This document shows, piece after piece, positions 62,721 through 64,000 of a stretch of DNA of 64,000 nt. The DNA comes from JBJHDF01 sp050486405 (GTDB taxonomy: Bacteria > Pseudomonadota > Gammaproteobacteria > Pseudomonadales > Cellvibrionaceae). The stretch is taken from assembly GCA_050486405.1 (NCBI GenBank), contig JBJHDF010000015.1, forward strand, positions 1 to 64,000, read 5' to 3'. The notes below the pieces were generated by a model. It was not told the DNA's origin and made no database searches. It saw only the letters and a list, made by a program, of their open reading frames with translations. Position 1 is the first letter of the stretch; each line of letters starts with the position of its first letter. Both the position numbers and the translations under genes were made by a program.

Positions 62721-63779
62721 CTAACCCTGAATCCACAAGTGCCCGGTGACTTCCTCGCGGTCGTGATAGAGCTGCCTGAAGCGCAGTGACACCTGCAGAC
62801 CGGCTGTGTCGGCCCGGGCCAACAGCCGCTGACGCAGTTTTTCCACTTCGGCATGGCGCTGTTTCATGGGCAGTTTCAGGTTGAAGATCGCTTCCACGAA
62901 CCAGCGGTTTTCCATCCAGCGTCCCACCAGATCCGCCACCCGGGCGGGCTTGTCGGCAATATCACACACCAGCCACTGCACCCGCTTTTTCGGTTCGAAC
63001 AGAAAACCGTCGTTGCGCCGGTGTACCACCTGACCGGTTTCCAGCAACTCCGATGCCATGGGGCCATTGTCCACCGCCTCCACAAACATGCCGCGCTGCA
63101 CCAGCAGCCAGGTCCAGCCGCCGGGCGCGGCGCCCAGGTCCACCGCCTTCTGGCCGCCGGCCAGGCGCTCATCCCACAGGTCGGCGGGAATAAAGTGATG
63201 CCAGGCTTCTTCGAGTTTTAAAGTGGCGCGACTGGGGGACGCCCTGGACAGGCGCAACCGGGGAATACCCATGGCCCAGGGCGCGGCATTGTAGGCCGGG
63301 CTGACGCCGAGATAGGCGCTGTCGCCGGAGAGAAACAACAGGTGCAGACGCCAGGGGCCTGTTAGCGGCTTGAGTCTGCCCTGCTCGCGCAACGCCTTTT
63401 CAAAGGGACGCCGAAATTTGTTGCCCAGGGTCAGCAGTTCCTTGCCGTCGTTGGTGTCGGGCGTTTCCACCAGCAACTCGCGGCACTGTGGCAGGGCCTG
63501 GGCGGCCGCCATTAACGGCGTCAGGCGGTCATTGACGGGCAGGGATTCCAGCGCGGCACCGGAGGCGAACCACTGCCGCACAAACGTCAGCTCCGCAAAC
63601 GGCAACTGCCGGATCAGTTGCTCGGCGCCGTCTTCCTGCTGGGTGACATACACCACCCAGGCGCTGCCGTCGCGGGTTTTGCAGTAACCGTAGACACCGG
63701 CGTCCGCCGCCCGCTCGCTGATTTCCGCCGCACACTCTTTTTCAAAACCGGCGCGGCAGTGCAAAAACAGATGATTCAA
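62721..63779 (-). CDS. rlmM: 23S rRNA (cytidine-2498-2'-O)-methyltransferase RlmM
   Basis: This 352-residue enzyme carries an N-terminal THUMP-like domain (FLHCRAGFEKECAAEISERA) and an RrmJ-type methyltransferase domain. The SAM motif is VDLGAAPGGWTWLLVQRG, and the K-D-K-E tetrad is represented by Lys in STLKLEEAWH, Asp in WLVCDIADKP and Lys in IFNLKLPMKQRH. The start is a TTG that overlaps the TGA of the upstream hydrolase gene, so translation is coupled. Confidence 0.94.
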   Translation of the reverse strand: MNHLFLHCRAGFEKECAAEISERAADAGVYGYCKTRDGSAWVVYVTQQEDGAEQLIRQLPFAELTFVRQWFASGAALESLPVNDRLTPLMAAAQALPQCRELLVETPDTNDGKELLTLGNKFRRPFEKALREQGRLKPLTGPWRLHLLFLSGDSAYLGVSPAYNAAPWAMGIPRLRLSRASPSRATLKLEEAWHHFIPADLWDERLAGGQKAVDLGAAPGGWTWLLVQRGMFVEAVDNGPMASELLETGQVVHRRNDGFLFEPKKRVQWLVCDIADKPARVADLVGRWMENRWFVEAIFNLKLPMKQRHAEVEKLRQRLLARADTAGLQVSLRFRQLYHDREEVTGHLWIQG

Positions 63780-64000
63780 GAGTTGGTGCTCCCGGGTGTG
63801 TGTCTGATCATGAAGGTCGTCGCCGCCTCGGCGGCCGCCACCAGGTGTTGCGACACGGTGAAGCCGGATTTTACCCGGGGCCTGAAGTCGTGATCACCGT
63901 CCTCCAGCCAGTGCAAGACGATGGCGTCGGACAGAGTGTATGCCGCCACCTCCTGCCGGTTGCCCAGGGGATCGCGACTGCCCTGTGCGATCAGCGTCGG
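63776..64000 (-). CDS. C-terminus of a Tex30/KANSL3-like alpha/beta hydrolase, partial
   Basis: The last 74 or so residues of a gene that enters from beyond the window. The segment LIAQGSRDPLGNRQEVAAYT and VLHWLEDGDHDFRPRVKSG contains the Asp (QGxRDP) and His (GDHDF) of the catalytic triad as in this predicted hydrolase group. Its TGA overlaps the TTG start of rlmM by 4 bp. Confidence 0.75.
   Translation of the reverse strand, partial: PTLIAQGSRDPLGNRQEVAAYTLSDAIVLHWLEDGDHDFRPRVKSGFTVSQHLVAAAEAATTFMIRHTPGSTNS

Overview
The window looks like a chromosomal segment of a GC-rich gammaproteobacterium, most likely in or near the Cellvibrionaceae/Pseudomonadales. The evidence is family content (LapA/LapB/LapC-type adhesin export, AlaA next to MsrB, QueF next to YadGH, EpmC, PdxB, RlmM, OadGAB sodium pump). 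No rRNA or other marker fixes the genus, so this placement is an inference.

Layout. 1-9.6 kb: a biofilm adhesin locus on the minus strand. It holds a giant LapA-like adhesin (3' end outside the window) with a dialanine LapG-type cleavage site, a LuxR-family regulator, an HlyD-type adaptor, a LapB-type ABC exporter and a TolC-OmpA fusion. CRP-like palindromes lie upstream of both the adhesin and the exporter operon, and a membrane class III nucleotide cyclase sits at 20.5 kb. 9.9-19 kb: housekeeping genes (ICMT-like methyltransferase, PhoH-like ATPase, MtfA, OadBAG, gamma-glutamyltransferase) and tRNA-Arg. 19-27.7 kb: a Fur-box gene of unknown function, tRNA-Ser, nitroreductase, cyclase, QueF, YadGH exporter, Rpn nuclease, GloA, an SRPBCC protein and a small beta-barrel.

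28.1-48.5 kb: a complete type I-E CRISPR-Cas system. The array fills 28185-40108 with 196 repeats and 195 spacers on an almost invariant 61-bp period. The crRNA strand is the minus strand, so the leader end is at 40.1 kb next to cas2 and the oldest end is at 28.2 kb. The operon order is cas3-cas8e-cse2-cas6e-cas7e-cas5e-cas1-cas2, with cas6e moved ahead of cas7e. Beyond the old end lie a lone 32-bp type I-C-like repeat and a tRNA-like structured element closed by a long outer stem.

48.5-54.8 kb: a defence/toxin cluster. It contains a HIRAN protein broken by an internal deletion, a BrxR/CapW-like WYL regulator, a HEPN protein with an R-x4-H motif, a DUF4143 ATPase, a decayed mazEF pair fused to the tail of another gene, and intact hipBA. 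It ends at tRNA-Gly/tRNA-Glu. The HIRAN relic, the WYL gene and the HEPN gene run in the same direction directly upstream of cas3, with a perfect 15-bp palindrome between WYL and HIRAN. This is the best candidate here for an undescribed regulatory/defence module coupled to CRISPR-Cas.

55-64 kb: housekeeping genes (msrB, alaA, pdxB, a flap-exonuclease-like gene, epmC, tusA, an ABM protein, rlmM and the end of a Tex30-like hydrolase) plus conserved unknowns. GC-rich palindromic repeats recur in intergenic gaps across the window.
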